A stretch of DNA of 64,000 nt from JBECKX01 sp964468475. GTDB lineage: Bacteria; Zixibacteria; MSB-5A5; CAIYYT01. Position numbers and translations under genes: made by a program. A model generated the notes under the pieces. The model was not told where the DNA came from and made no database searches. It saw only the letters and a list, made by a program, of their open reading frames with translations. The first letter of the stretch is position 1, and every line of letters begins with the position of its first letter. The stretch spans positions 124,001-188,000 of the forward strand of contig CAYXUL010000001.1 of the NCBI GenBank assembly GCA_964468475.1, written 5' to 3'. Positions 43,134 through 51,197 of this stretch are shown in pieces.

Positions 43134-46100
43134 CTACTGCAATTTCATCATTTTGCGGATTTCTAAATAGTGTGGGGTCTCGAGGCGATAGAAATAAACA
43201 CCGGAAGATACCTGCCGCCCTGCCTGATCGGCGCCGTTCCAGATAACATACTTAAAGCCCGGCCCTTCATCCTTATCCACCAGCACTTTGACGGTCTGTC
43301 CGAGGATGTTATGGACGGTCAAGCGGACATGAGTGGCCTCCGGCAGAGTGTAGCTAATTCTGGTATCGGGATTGAAGGGATTCGGATGATTCTGCCACAG
43401 CGAGTACCCTTCCGGAAGCGTGGCATCACCCGAGAAACTTTCTATTACCTGGATCAGCTTGTCCCCGACATCGCTTCCTGCCATACTACTGATAATTTGC
43501 CGCAGGCGCTTGAAATTCTCCTGGTGGGCAGAGAAATCATAATCTACGGAGAGGGTCGGCGACGAATACTGATGTGTACTTCCCCAGTTTGGACCGATTG
43601 CCAGAACATCGAGCTCGTCGATAGTCCCATCACCGTTAGCATCCGCATAAGTTGCGCGAGGGTCATCCCACAACTCCGCCGGTTTCCCCTCCCAATTAGT
43701 GGTGGAGGTTGGGCGTGCCGGCCCCTGCATGCCGAAAAACACGCCGATAGGCAACACATCAATCTCGTTCACGACACCATCGTTGTTGCAGTCGCCCGGA
43801 TATACCGCCGGCCCGGTGATGAAAGTAAAGTCGTAGTCATCTGTCGGTGAACCTTCGCCGACTCCGTTACCGTTACCATCAAGCGTATTACCAACCAGGT
43901 CGGCAACGGTCCCACTCACGGTGACATCCACGGTGTCAAACGGCGGGAAGTTGGCATCCGGAACAAACTGCCAATGGGTCTTATTGTCGACCGGACCGCC
44001 CTCCTGCAGCGTGCCGGCAACCAAGCCAGCCATTCTCTCGGAGAATACCTGCACCACGCCCGGCTGATCCGGTGTAGTACTCAGCAGCTCTGAGAAGTCG
44101 ATATCAATGCGAGTATCGACCATTGCCCCGTCCGAGCCTGCGACCGGGGTTGTTGACTCCACGAGCGGAGGTTGTCGTTCAACACCGCCCACACCGGTAA
44201 GATCCACAGTCTTTTCCGGATCGCGCGGGTCATCGGTGGTTATCGTTAGGGTGCCGTCGAAGCGTGCCAGAGCATTTGGGTGAAACTCGACCTTCACCCA
44301 GAAAAATTGCCCCGGAATAATCGATGGTGAGGTGGTAGTCACCGGCACGAATTGACCGGTTGAACTCGCGACATTGAGCACCTTGAGGTTCAAACCGCTA
44401 AACAAAGCAGCCGTGTTCTGGACCTTAACCGAGTCAACCTTAACCGAATCCACTACGACGGTATCGAAGTCTATTGAATTGGGCGTCAGCGCGCAGATCG
44501 TCGCTGAACTGGAATAGAAAGGGATCTCCAGAGTATCCACCGGAAGGTTCGACGGTGGTTTGCCAATGATCCGCAGCAGGTAGTCACCAACGGCCAAATC
44601 CGGGGAAAGCTGCAGGGTCACGGAAGTGGTGTCGAGCGCTTTGATCGGATTGTTGGCGAATGTTGCCTGAACTGACCCACGGCGAGGATTAGCGGGCTCT
44701 ATCCTTGCGGTAAGGTTAATGTTACGATTGTATGCCCCTATCAGCGTGTCCGCCCAGAAGGAGTAAACCTTCATTTGCGGGTCAAGCGAATCTGCACTGA
44801 TAAAGTTGAGATCAAAACCGCTCACCTGTATCGGCTGGGAAGCGGAAACTACCACTCCTTCACCACAATCATTGATACCCATGGCAGTTGGCGTGAATAT
44901 GCCGGGTTCCTGGTAAGTGTGATTAATCGTCAGCGCCGGGAAAGTGCTGACGCCCGTACTGCCGTCACCAAAGTCCCATTGAATTGAAGTCAACTGTTGC
45001 AGGCTTTGCGCCGTGAACTGCACGGGCAGCGGCGCGTCTCCCAATTGCGGCGAGACGGTGAAGCTAACGGTCGGTACCTCCTGAACGGAGATTGTCATGC
45101 TGTCAATATCTGAGCCACAGAAATTGCTTCGCTGCAGTACAACATTATAACTGCCGGCAACAGCGAACTCATGCACGGGCTTTGCGGATGTAGAGGTTGT
45201 ACCATCTCCGAAGTCCCAACGGTCGCTGGATGTGGTCAAACTATCTTCGTAGAAAAAGCTTACGGTCAACGGTACGCAACCGCTCTCGATATCGGCGAGC
45301 GGAGTCGCATCTGGGGGCGCCGTTACGATGATATCGGTAGAATCGGAAGACGTGTCGGTCGGACACACCAGTGTCATCCTGACCCGATAGGTTCCGGCAT
45401 TCGCATACGAAGTTGTCGCCATCGTCGGCAGATCCGGATTGTAAGTAATTGTATCCACTTCCCCGTTGCCATAATCCCAGACTGTGTAGTCGAAGAAACC
45501 ATCTGACAGGTTTGTGAAGGCGACTATATCTCCCGTACAAGGCGTCAGCGGCGTATAATCAAAATTCGGGACCAGGTTGCACTCGATGTACTCGTACGGT
45601 CCGATGTCGATTGCGGAGCCGGAGGTGCGCGGATAACCCGCATAGTCTATCGAGACAGATTCGAGCGGCAGTGCGGTACCCTTGTTGATCAGCGCTGAAC
45701 CAGCCTTGAGCCTGAAATCGCCGTTGGCGGCATCTTCAAATTGCGGGTCGACGTTGAAAATATCATTGGACCCAAGAATACAATCGGGCGTCGTCGTAGG
45801 CGTGTTGCCGTAGTAGGCGTTCGTGAAGAAGTTGTAACCATAATTGCTGCCACATTGAATAGCGTAATTTTGATTCGCCGCAAAAATATTGTTTTGCAGC
45901 AGCGGCTCAACGAACTGCGCCAAACCGATGGCGCCACCGACACTCTGAGATACATTCTGATAAAACAGGTTGTTCATGATATTCGAACCACTGTTGTCGG
46001 TATACAGGGCTGATCCGGAGAATCCGGAAGTATTGCTGCGAAATATGTTATTTTGCACGACCGAGTAAGCCTCAGTGGGTGAGCCGTAATTAAATGAGAT

Positions 46101-46739
46101 TGCGCCGCCGGAAGAGTCCGCCAGATTGTTGAGGAACTCGTTGTTAAATATATAGGCGGCTGAAGACGCACAGAATATTGCGCCACCGTCCCGGCTCGCG
46201 TGGTTCCCAGAGAAGGAATTGTCGTGGATGTACGAAAGTGAATATGACATGTCAATTCCGCCACCGGAGGCACTCGCTCCCGGCGCGTTGTCGAAAATCC
46301 TGCAGTCCCTTATCTCCGGAGACGAGTAAACATCGGAGTTGCCCAGAATGCGAATGTTGGAGGGTGAGCCGCGTGTGATCGAGAATCCCTCCAGAACAGT
46401 CGTTGCTGTTATTCCTGCCTGAAAGGCAATGGGAACACCAAGCAGTTGACCATTCAGGGTAGTCGAATCCGCACCGAGCTGGCTGGTGATGTAAACATCG
46501 CGATCCACCGAAACACCATCGATGTAGGTGCCCGGCTTGACCATAATTGTATCGATCGGAACTTTGGTGGATGCTATCGAGACCGCATAGCCGATGTGCT
46601 GCACCGGGCTAAGCTGGGTGCCGGAGTTGGCATCATTGCCGGTAGTGGCCACCCAGATGGTTCGCGCGGAAACAGCGCTGCTGAGGAATAGCAACGCTGC
46701 AACAATACGACCAAGAAAGATTTTCTGACTACCGCGCAA
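43134..46739 (-). CDS. Large secreted beta-helix/PKD protein with dockerin and sorting-type C-terminus
   Basis: The protein has 1201 residues, starting at TTG (GGGGAGG nine bases upstream), inside the end of the cohesin gene. After a signal peptide (about 1-25) come a DUF1565-type right-handed beta-helix (about 25-385, WVATTGNDANSGTQ), three PKD domains (about 390-645, DFGDG motifs), a choice-of-anchor-D/ASPM-like domain (about 750-855) and an Ig-like Big_5 domain (about 856-965). A dockerin (about 985-1065) has two calcium loops, DCNNDGVVNEID and DANGDGTIDELD. The FlgD/T9SS-like end (from 1115) contains NHPNPFNPDTRISY. The last gene of the kinase-CsgG-cohesin operon; probably surface-displayed cargo. 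Confidence 0.85.
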   Translation of the reverse strand: MRGSQKIFLGRIVAALLFLSSAVSARTIWVATTGNDANSGTQLSPVQHIGYAVSIASTKVPIDTIMVKPGTYIDGVSVDRDVYITSQLGADSTTLNGQLLGVPIAFQAGITATTVLEGFSITRGSPSNIRILGNSDVYSSPEIRDCRIFDNAPGASASGGGIDMSYSLSYIHDNSFSGNHASRDGGAIFCASSAAYIFNNEFLNNLADSSGGAISFNYGSPTEAYSVVQNNIFRSNTSGFSGSALYTDNSGSNIMNNLFYQNVSQSVGGAIGLAQFVEPLLQNNIFAANQNYAIQCGSNYGYNFFTNAYYGNTPTTTPDCILGSNDIFNVDPQFEDAANGDFRLKAGSALINKGTALPLESVSIDYAGYPRTSGSAIDIGPYEYIECNLVPNFDYTPLTPCTGDIVAFTNLSDGFFDYTVWDYGNGEVDTITYNPDLPTMATTSYANAGTYRVRMTLVCPTDTSSDSTDIIVTAPPDATPLADIESGCVPLTVSFFYEDSLTTSSDRWDFGDGTTSTSAKPVHEFAVAGSYNVVLQRSNFCGSDIDSMTISVQEVPTVSFTVSPQLGDAPLPVQFTAQSLQQLTSIQWDFGDGSTGVSTFPALTINHTYQEPGIFTPTAMGINDCGEGVVVSASQPIQVSGFDLNFISADSLDPQMKVYSFWADTLIGAYNRNINLTARIEPANPRRGSVQATFANNPIKALDTTSVTLQLSPDLAVGDYLLRIIGKPPSNLPVDTLEIPFYSSSATICALTPNSIDFDTVVVDSVKVDSVKVQNTAALFSGLNLKVLNVASSTGQFVPVTTTSPSIIPGQFFWVKVEFHPNALARFDGTLTITTDDPRDPEKTVDLTGVGGVERQPPLVESTTPVAGSDGAMVDTRIDIDFSELLSTTPDQPGVVQVFSERMAGLVAGTLQEGGPVDNKTHWQFVPDANFPPFDTVDVTVSGTVADLVGNTLDGNGNGVGEGSPTDDYDFTFITGPAVYPGDCNNDGVVNEIDVLPIGVFFGMQGPARPTSTTNWEGKPAELWDDPRATYADANGDGTIDELDVLAIGPNWGSTHQYSSPTLSVDYDFSAHQENFKRLRQIISSMAGSDVGDKLIQVIESFSGDATLPEGYSLWQNHPNPFNPDTRISYTLPEATHVRLTVHNILGQTVKVLVDKDEGPGFKYVIWNGADQAGRQVSSGVYFYRLETPHYLEIRKMMKLQ

Positions 46740-47550
46740 CGGCTTCTACCTCCCCGTTCTCGATGTAAAGCTGCCCGGCAGCCGGCAAATGATTTCCCTG
46801 CCAGTCAACGAGTTGAATTGTGTCGGGGTTGATCGTAATGTCGGTAGTACCCGAAGCTGTACCGGGTAACAAATCAAATGTTGCAACTATCCCGCCGCCG
46901 TCCACGCCTTGCTGTGTTTGGTTCCCCTGAATCGTCAAGCCGACGGCAACATAATTTCCCTCGTTCCGGGAAAAGAATATCGTCTGATTTTGCCCGAAAA
47001 TTGAACCTTCAGTCACGTTTCCAACCTTCACAATTGTCGAATCAAATTCGATGCGAAAACTCGCCCCAAACAGCGCATTTACATTGTGGATTTCCACTCT
47101 CAGCTGATTCGTTTCCGAAGTGCTGGTCAATTGCTGGTAAAGTGGCGTCACCCGAATCATCGGCACCTGTGGCTCTAACTTGATATTAACTGTTGCTGAG
47201 CCGACCGGGGCGATCTGCGTTACTTCGCTGCCCTGATACAACACAGTGCCCTCGATATCCATCGCCATCATCGTAAAGGTCAAATCCTGCCCGGTGGGAA
47301 CCTCGACCTCAAATGTGGCAATGCCATCCACGAAAACTGTGTCTTTAACAATATCTTCAATACCGTCGCCGGTGATAGTCAGCCTTACATTCGTTACACT
47401 GCTGCCGAGATCTGCCTGCTTCAAAACTGCCTGCACCGTAAGTTGATTGTTCTGCCCCGTCGGCGAGTCGCTCAGAGAGCAGGAAGAGAGCAGCAATGCT
47501 GCTGCGAGCAAAGTTGCAGCAGTGACCAGGCGCGAGATTCTTAGAACCAT
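46729..47550 (-). CDS. Cohesin-domain lipoprotein
   Basis: The protein has 273 residues. The lipobox LLSSC (Cys24) predicts lipid anchoring. An Ig-like beta domain (about 35-130) is followed by a cohesin-like domain (about 135-265). It has the pattern VEIHNVNALFGASFRIEFDS, then a V-x-G-x-I/L-F turn (EGSIFGQNQ) and GGGIVATFDLLPG, as in cohesins and related carbohydrate-binding folds. Cohesins bind calcium-loaded dockerins; the next gene, overlapping by 11 bases, encodes a dockerin protein. A cohesin-like fold without dockerin binding remains possible. GGGAGGA is the ribosome-binding site. Confidence 0.75.
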   Translation of the reverse strand: MVLRISRLVTAATLLAAALLLSSCSLSDSPTGQNNQLTVQAVLKQADLGSSVTNVRLTITGDGIEDIVKDTVFVDGIATFEVEVPTGQDLTFTMMAMDIEGTVLYQGSEVTQIAPVGSATVNIKLEPQVPMIRVTPLYQQLTSTSETNQLRVEIHNVNALFGASFRIEFDSTIVKVGNVTEGSIFGQNQTIFFSRNEGNYVAVGLTIQGNQTQQGVDGGGIVATFDLLPGTASGTTDITINPDTIQLVDWQGNHLPAAGQLYIENGEVEAVAR

Positions 47551-48698
47551 GCGCGTCCTCCCACTGCGACCTCCGCACCGGACACCTTGATCTCTCCATC
47601 CGGATCGTTCTTATCGGCCGTACCGGTGCTGATAACAATTCTGCCATAGATGCTGTAGTTCTTGGAAGGAGCGCGGTATTCGGCCCCACCACCGAAGCTC
47701 ACAATTGATGACTTACCGAAATAGTCGGGTGCGTCGACGGCAAGATCATTGGCACTGAGATAACGATAACCCAGCATGAGATTGCCGATTACATCCTCAG
47801 TCAGAGAATACCCTACCGTGCCGCTTACAACACTCTTGTTGTTATTGGAATTGTTTGACTCGCTGTTAAGTGAACTTCCAAACTGCAGCGAGTTCTTATT
47901 GCGGAATATCTGGGCGATGGTCAGAGTGGCTTTTACTTTCTCCACCTTATAGATTCCACGCGCGACCGCGGCTACGACGGCGCCGTTCTTGAACACCTCG
48001 GTACCACCAATCTTATCGGCGAAGAAATTGCGGTAGGACAAGTCAACGTCAAGCGAGGCCTGCTTGGAGAGCGCCGTGCCGGAGACCTGGAATGTCAGCT
48101 CATCGCCCGGATTGTAGTCGGCACCATCCTTGAAATAAGAGTACGATCCCCTCAGGTTGTAGGTAACCGATGCGCCGTACAGAAACCAGTCTGCATACTG
48201 GTTGGCGCCACCAACCTGCGCAACCACTCCGAACCCTTCTCCGACCCGTTTCACGGGGATGTTGAGGTAATCGTCGGCGATCAGCTGCGTCACTTGGACT
48301 TCAAGGGAGTCATATCCGGTCTTACCGGTGGGCAGCACCAGGCCGAACGACGCGAAGGCATGGCCATTGGCAAATGCTCGAAACACGCGCGCCTGGGTGT
48401 CCGTGAGAGTGGAGATTGTCTGATTCAGCGCGACTTTGTCGTCCACATTGGTGTGCGAGAAGGCACTACTGAGGTGAAGCTGCCAGTCATTGGCAATCGG
48501 CACGTAGACCCGGAAGGGAACAGCCGACTGCGACAGGCTGGTCTCCACACCGCCCTGCTTCAGTTTCCAACCCTGGTAGATAATTTCTGCAGATACGCTG
48601 TTGCGCTGGCTGTAGACGATCTGACCCTGTGCGGCTACTGCCAGCAGGAGCGTCAGTGCAATTGAAAAAATGAAAGCTGTCCGATAGCTAATCTTCAT
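47541..48698 (-). CDS. Outer-membrane beta-barrel protein of the CsgG/cohesin operon
   Basis: The protein has 385 residues. The signal peptide (about 1-26, ending AAQGQ) is followed by alternating amphipathic strands and aromatic girdles, for instance VPIANDWQLHLSSAFSH and GRIVISTG. The last residue is Phe (GGRAWF), the typical barrel-insertion signal. No known family was recognised. It lies between the TPR/CsgG-like lipoprotein (43 bp) and the cohesin lipoprotein (10-base overlap), so it may be the membrane conduit or anchor of this system; that is inference. AGAGGA precedes the ATG. Confidence 0.7.
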   Translation of the reverse strand: MKISYRTAFIFSIALTLLLAVAAQGQIVYSQRNSVSAEIIYQGWKLKQGGVETSLSQSAVPFRVYVPIANDWQLHLSSAFSHTNVDDKVALNQTISTLTDTQARVFRAFANGHAFASFGLVLPTGKTGYDSLEVQVTQLIADDYLNIPVKRVGEGFGVVAQVGGANQYADWFLYGASVTYNLRGSYSYFKDGADYNPGDELTFQVSGTALSKQASLDVDLSYRNFFADKIGGTEVFKNGAVVAAVARGIYKVEKVKATLTIAQIFRNKNSLQFGSSLNSESNNSNNNKSVVSGTVGYSLTEDVIGNLMLGYRYLSANDLAVDAPDYFGKSSIVSFGGGAEYRAPSKNYSIYGRIVISTGTADKNDPDGEIKVSGAEVAVGGRAWF

Positions 48699-48741
48699 AA
48701 TCCTCTACTTCGCTGCAACTCCGTCGCGATTTTCCACTGCC

Positions 48742-50055
48742 TTAGTCTGCGCTTCCCGTAACCGTCACGGTTGCGCTGCCACGTTGCGGGGTAGGCTGGG
48801 GATTTTCATCTGTCGAGGGTGCACCCTCGGTGGAACCCTGCAGCCTTTGCATGATATCTCCCTGGCTGATCACCGCCTGCGACTCCGGTTTAACATCAAG
48901 CTGCACCATTTCAGCGAGCGCCGTTACCGGACGAGGCGCTCCTTCAAATTTCGAAAGGCCGCTGTAATCCTGCGCCGCCTGAGTGGCGAGCCCGAAATTG
49001 GGATCGTCCCTCACCGCCTCTTTGAATTCCGCCTCTGCGAGCTGATACATGCCCCGGTCGGCATAGTCGAGCCCGCGTGAATAGGCGATCAGCGCGAGAA
49101 CCGATTCGGTCTGAGACTTGTCGATCGCAGCTTTGATCTCCGGGGTTATCTTATATCCAAGTTTTTCGATTATATCGAATGTCAGCTTCTTCTGCAGTCC
49201 AAAGATGTCCGAGACTTTACCTTCTTGTTTCTGAGGATATTGTGCCAGCGCGGGGCCAACAGCCACGATTCCGGCGTCGATCTGAAGTTCATTCTTGCCC
49301 GGCTCGTCAATCTGTCCTGTGATCACTTTCGAGGCCCCCACGATCTTGCCGACGCGGGGTGAGTTGTATTGGTCCGCAAGCTGGGACTGGCTCAGCTTTA
49401 GCTCCTGCTGCAGCTGGGAAATCTCCAGCCTTTCGACCAGAGTCAAACCGGGAACATGAGAGAGATCATTATAGATTAGCTCAGCAATTCCGCGTCCAAG
49501 AGGCTTGTATTGATCGGAAAGTTTGCTGGCATCGAAGCGCACAACCGCCACCGTGTTCTTCGGAATAGTCGAAGCATCGATCTTGCTTTCATTCGCTATC
49601 GCATTAGCCACAATCTTTTGCAGATGCTGATCCTCCAGCCAGTGGAGCCGATAGCGGATTTCAGGCGCGAGGCTCTTGTCAGGATTGAGCGACAGGTAGC
49701 TGCGGTAAAGCGCCAGAGCAGCCTCAGTCTGCCCGCGCTCCTCATGAATCATTCCTCGATAAAGGATCGATTGCGGGTTGTTCGGTTCGAAGCGATCCGC
49801 CTGATCAAAGGCTTCCAGGGCTTCATCATACCTTTGTAAATGGAAATAAGCGACTCCCAGGTTTCGCCAGAGGCGTGCACTTTGCGGGCTGCGTGCCAGT
49901 TCCCCCTGGTAATGGGAGATAGCCTGTTCATAATCGCCCTTCGCCAGCAGGCTGTCGCCGCCACTTCCCGTAGCGGCGCAACCGGCCAGAACGGCTGTTG
50001 CCATAGCGATTAAGGACAGGCTGACTATGAGTTCTCGGAAATCATGCCAGCGCAT
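48742..50055 (-). CDS. TPR lipoprotein with CsgG-like domain
   Basis: The protein has 437 residues. Signal peptide with lipobox (VLAGC, Cys at about 26), then two to three TPR repeats (about 38-130, ARLWRNLGVAYFHLQRYDEA). A CsgG-like domain follows (about 160-300): NTVAVVRFDASKLSDQYKPL, LIYNDLSHVPGLTLVERLEI and VGKIVGASKVITGQID. A further TPR unit lies near 320-360, and the tail is Pro/Gln-rich. The VERxxxxxLxxE and GxxxGAxxxxxG patterns are those of CsgG, the outer-membrane curli secretion pore. Whether it forms a pore is unknown. It is paralogous to the next gene upstream in the domain core. Confidence 0.75.
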   Translation of the reverse strand: MRWHDFRELIVSLSLIAMATAVLAGCAATGSGGDSLLAKGDYEQAISHYQGELARSPQSARLWRNLGVAYFHLQRYDEALEAFDQADRFEPNNPQSILYRGMIHEERGQTEAALALYRSYLSLNPDKSLAPEIRYRLHWLEDQHLQKIVANAIANESKIDASTIPKNTVAVVRFDASKLSDQYKPLGRGIAELIYNDLSHVPGLTLVERLEISQLQQELKLSQSQLADQYNSPRVGKIVGASKVITGQIDEPGKNELQIDAGIVAVGPALAQYPQKQEGKVSDIFGLQKKLTFDIIEKLGYKITPEIKAAIDKSQTESVLALIAYSRGLDYADRGMYQLAEAEFKEAVRDDPNFGLATQAAQDYSGLSKFEGAPRPVTALAEMVQLDVKPESQAVISQGDIMQRLQGSTEGAPSTDENPQPTPQRGSATVTVTGSAD

Positions 50056-50137
50056 ATAGCAATTGACTCTCTAATGACTCCTGTAAGTTTTTCAAATCCT
50101 CTGGAGCGATTGCTTTACGGCATTCGCTCCGCTTCGC

Positions 50138-51145
50138 TTACTCGCCTGCAGCTTTCATTTCTAATTCTACACGTTGTTGACGATCTGACGCAAGCACAAA
50201 ATCGGGTGAAATATCGAGAGCCTGTGCGTAAAATTGCTCCGCCTTGTTGTAGTTGCCCTCTTCTTCCTGGGCAAATCCCTGAGAATAAGCCAGCAACGCA
50301 GCCAGATTTACGTTCGGAACCTTGGCTTTGGCTTCGTCGATCGCCTTCGCTTCGACCTTGAAATATGCCATTATCGAATCAGCCAATTCCATTGAAAGGT
50401 CGCCGATCTTGCTGTCTTTTCCTTCAACACTGAAAGTTTTCTTCGGGAGGGTGGTCTCGGTATCAATGACCCGGGCCATAATCCTGACCTTGTCCTTTTG
50501 CATCTTCATGAACGTCCCGAAAATAAAATTCGATGCGCCAATGACTTTGCCGGTCTGAATTTTGTAGTTTTCGTCGGTCATTCCCTTCTGCGAATTCTCT
50601 ATCTCCTGCTTGAGATAATTGAAATGCGAGCGCGAAGGGACATACACCAAACCTGACGAGATCAGGTTGTAGCGCACCAGCTCAGAAATTCCCAGCCCTG
50701 CCGTCTTGTACTTATCGGCATCGACTATGGAGCCATTGTCAAACTCGACCACTGCCACGGTCAGCATCTTCTTGAATTGACCCGGTTTGAAGCCGGTGTC
50801 ATTGACAAATTTCGCCCATGCTTTCGACACCAAGGCCGGTTCGTCGCCGGTATCGAAATTGGTATTAGGGTCCAGCTTGACCAGCGCCGCAAAATAGCTT
50901 TGTGCCTGATCCGGCTGTTTGTTCTGAGCGCAGGCGCGTGACAGCCAACGCAGAACGCCCGCGCTGTCTGCTGCAGACAATCCCTGCTTGTCAAGCATAT
51001 CACTTGCCTTCATGACCACGTCAGCAAACTGCCCACGGCGGTAAAGCGTGCCCAACTCATCTATCTGACTTCCCGAGTCTGCCCAGACGAGCGTGAAGGG
51101 GATAACCAGCAAAAGCGCTATTAGTATTCCGTTAATGCGTTTCAT
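50138..51145 (-). CDS. CsgG-like periplasmic protein with TPR-type ends
   Basis: The protein has 335 residues. A cleavable signal peptide (about 1-22, LVWAD) without lipobox is followed by a TPR-like helical part (about 28-110). A CsgG-like domain (about 125-265) has LTVAVVEFDNGS, LVRYNLISSGLVYVPSRSHF and TGKVIGASNFIFGTFMKMQK. A last helix pair (about 285-330, AYSQGFAQEEEGNYNKAEQF) is TPR-like. It shares order and spacing of motifs with the lipoprotein encoded next, so the two may be partner subunits. AAAGGA is the ribosome-binding site; 52 bp separate it from the kinase gene. Confidence 0.75.
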   Translation of the reverse strand: MKRINGILIALLLVIPFTLVWADSGSQIDELGTLYRRGQFADVVMKASDMLDKQGLSAADSAGVLRWLSRACAQNKQPDQAQSYFAALVKLDPNTNFDTGDEPALVSKAWAKFVNDTGFKPGQFKKMLTVAVVEFDNGSIVDADKYKTAGLGISELVRYNLISSGLVYVPSRSHFNYLKQEIENSQKGMTDENYKIQTGKVIGASNFIFGTFMKMQKDKVRIMARVIDTETTLPKKTFSVEGKDSKIGDLSMELADSIMAYFKVEAKAIDEAKAKVPNVNLAALLAYSQGFAQEEEGNYNKAEQFYAQALDISPDFVLASDRQQRVELEMKAAGE

Positions 51146-51197
51146 GGCGTTTTTCCTTTCACAAAACTAACGGTTTAATATTTCCACTCAACATAAA

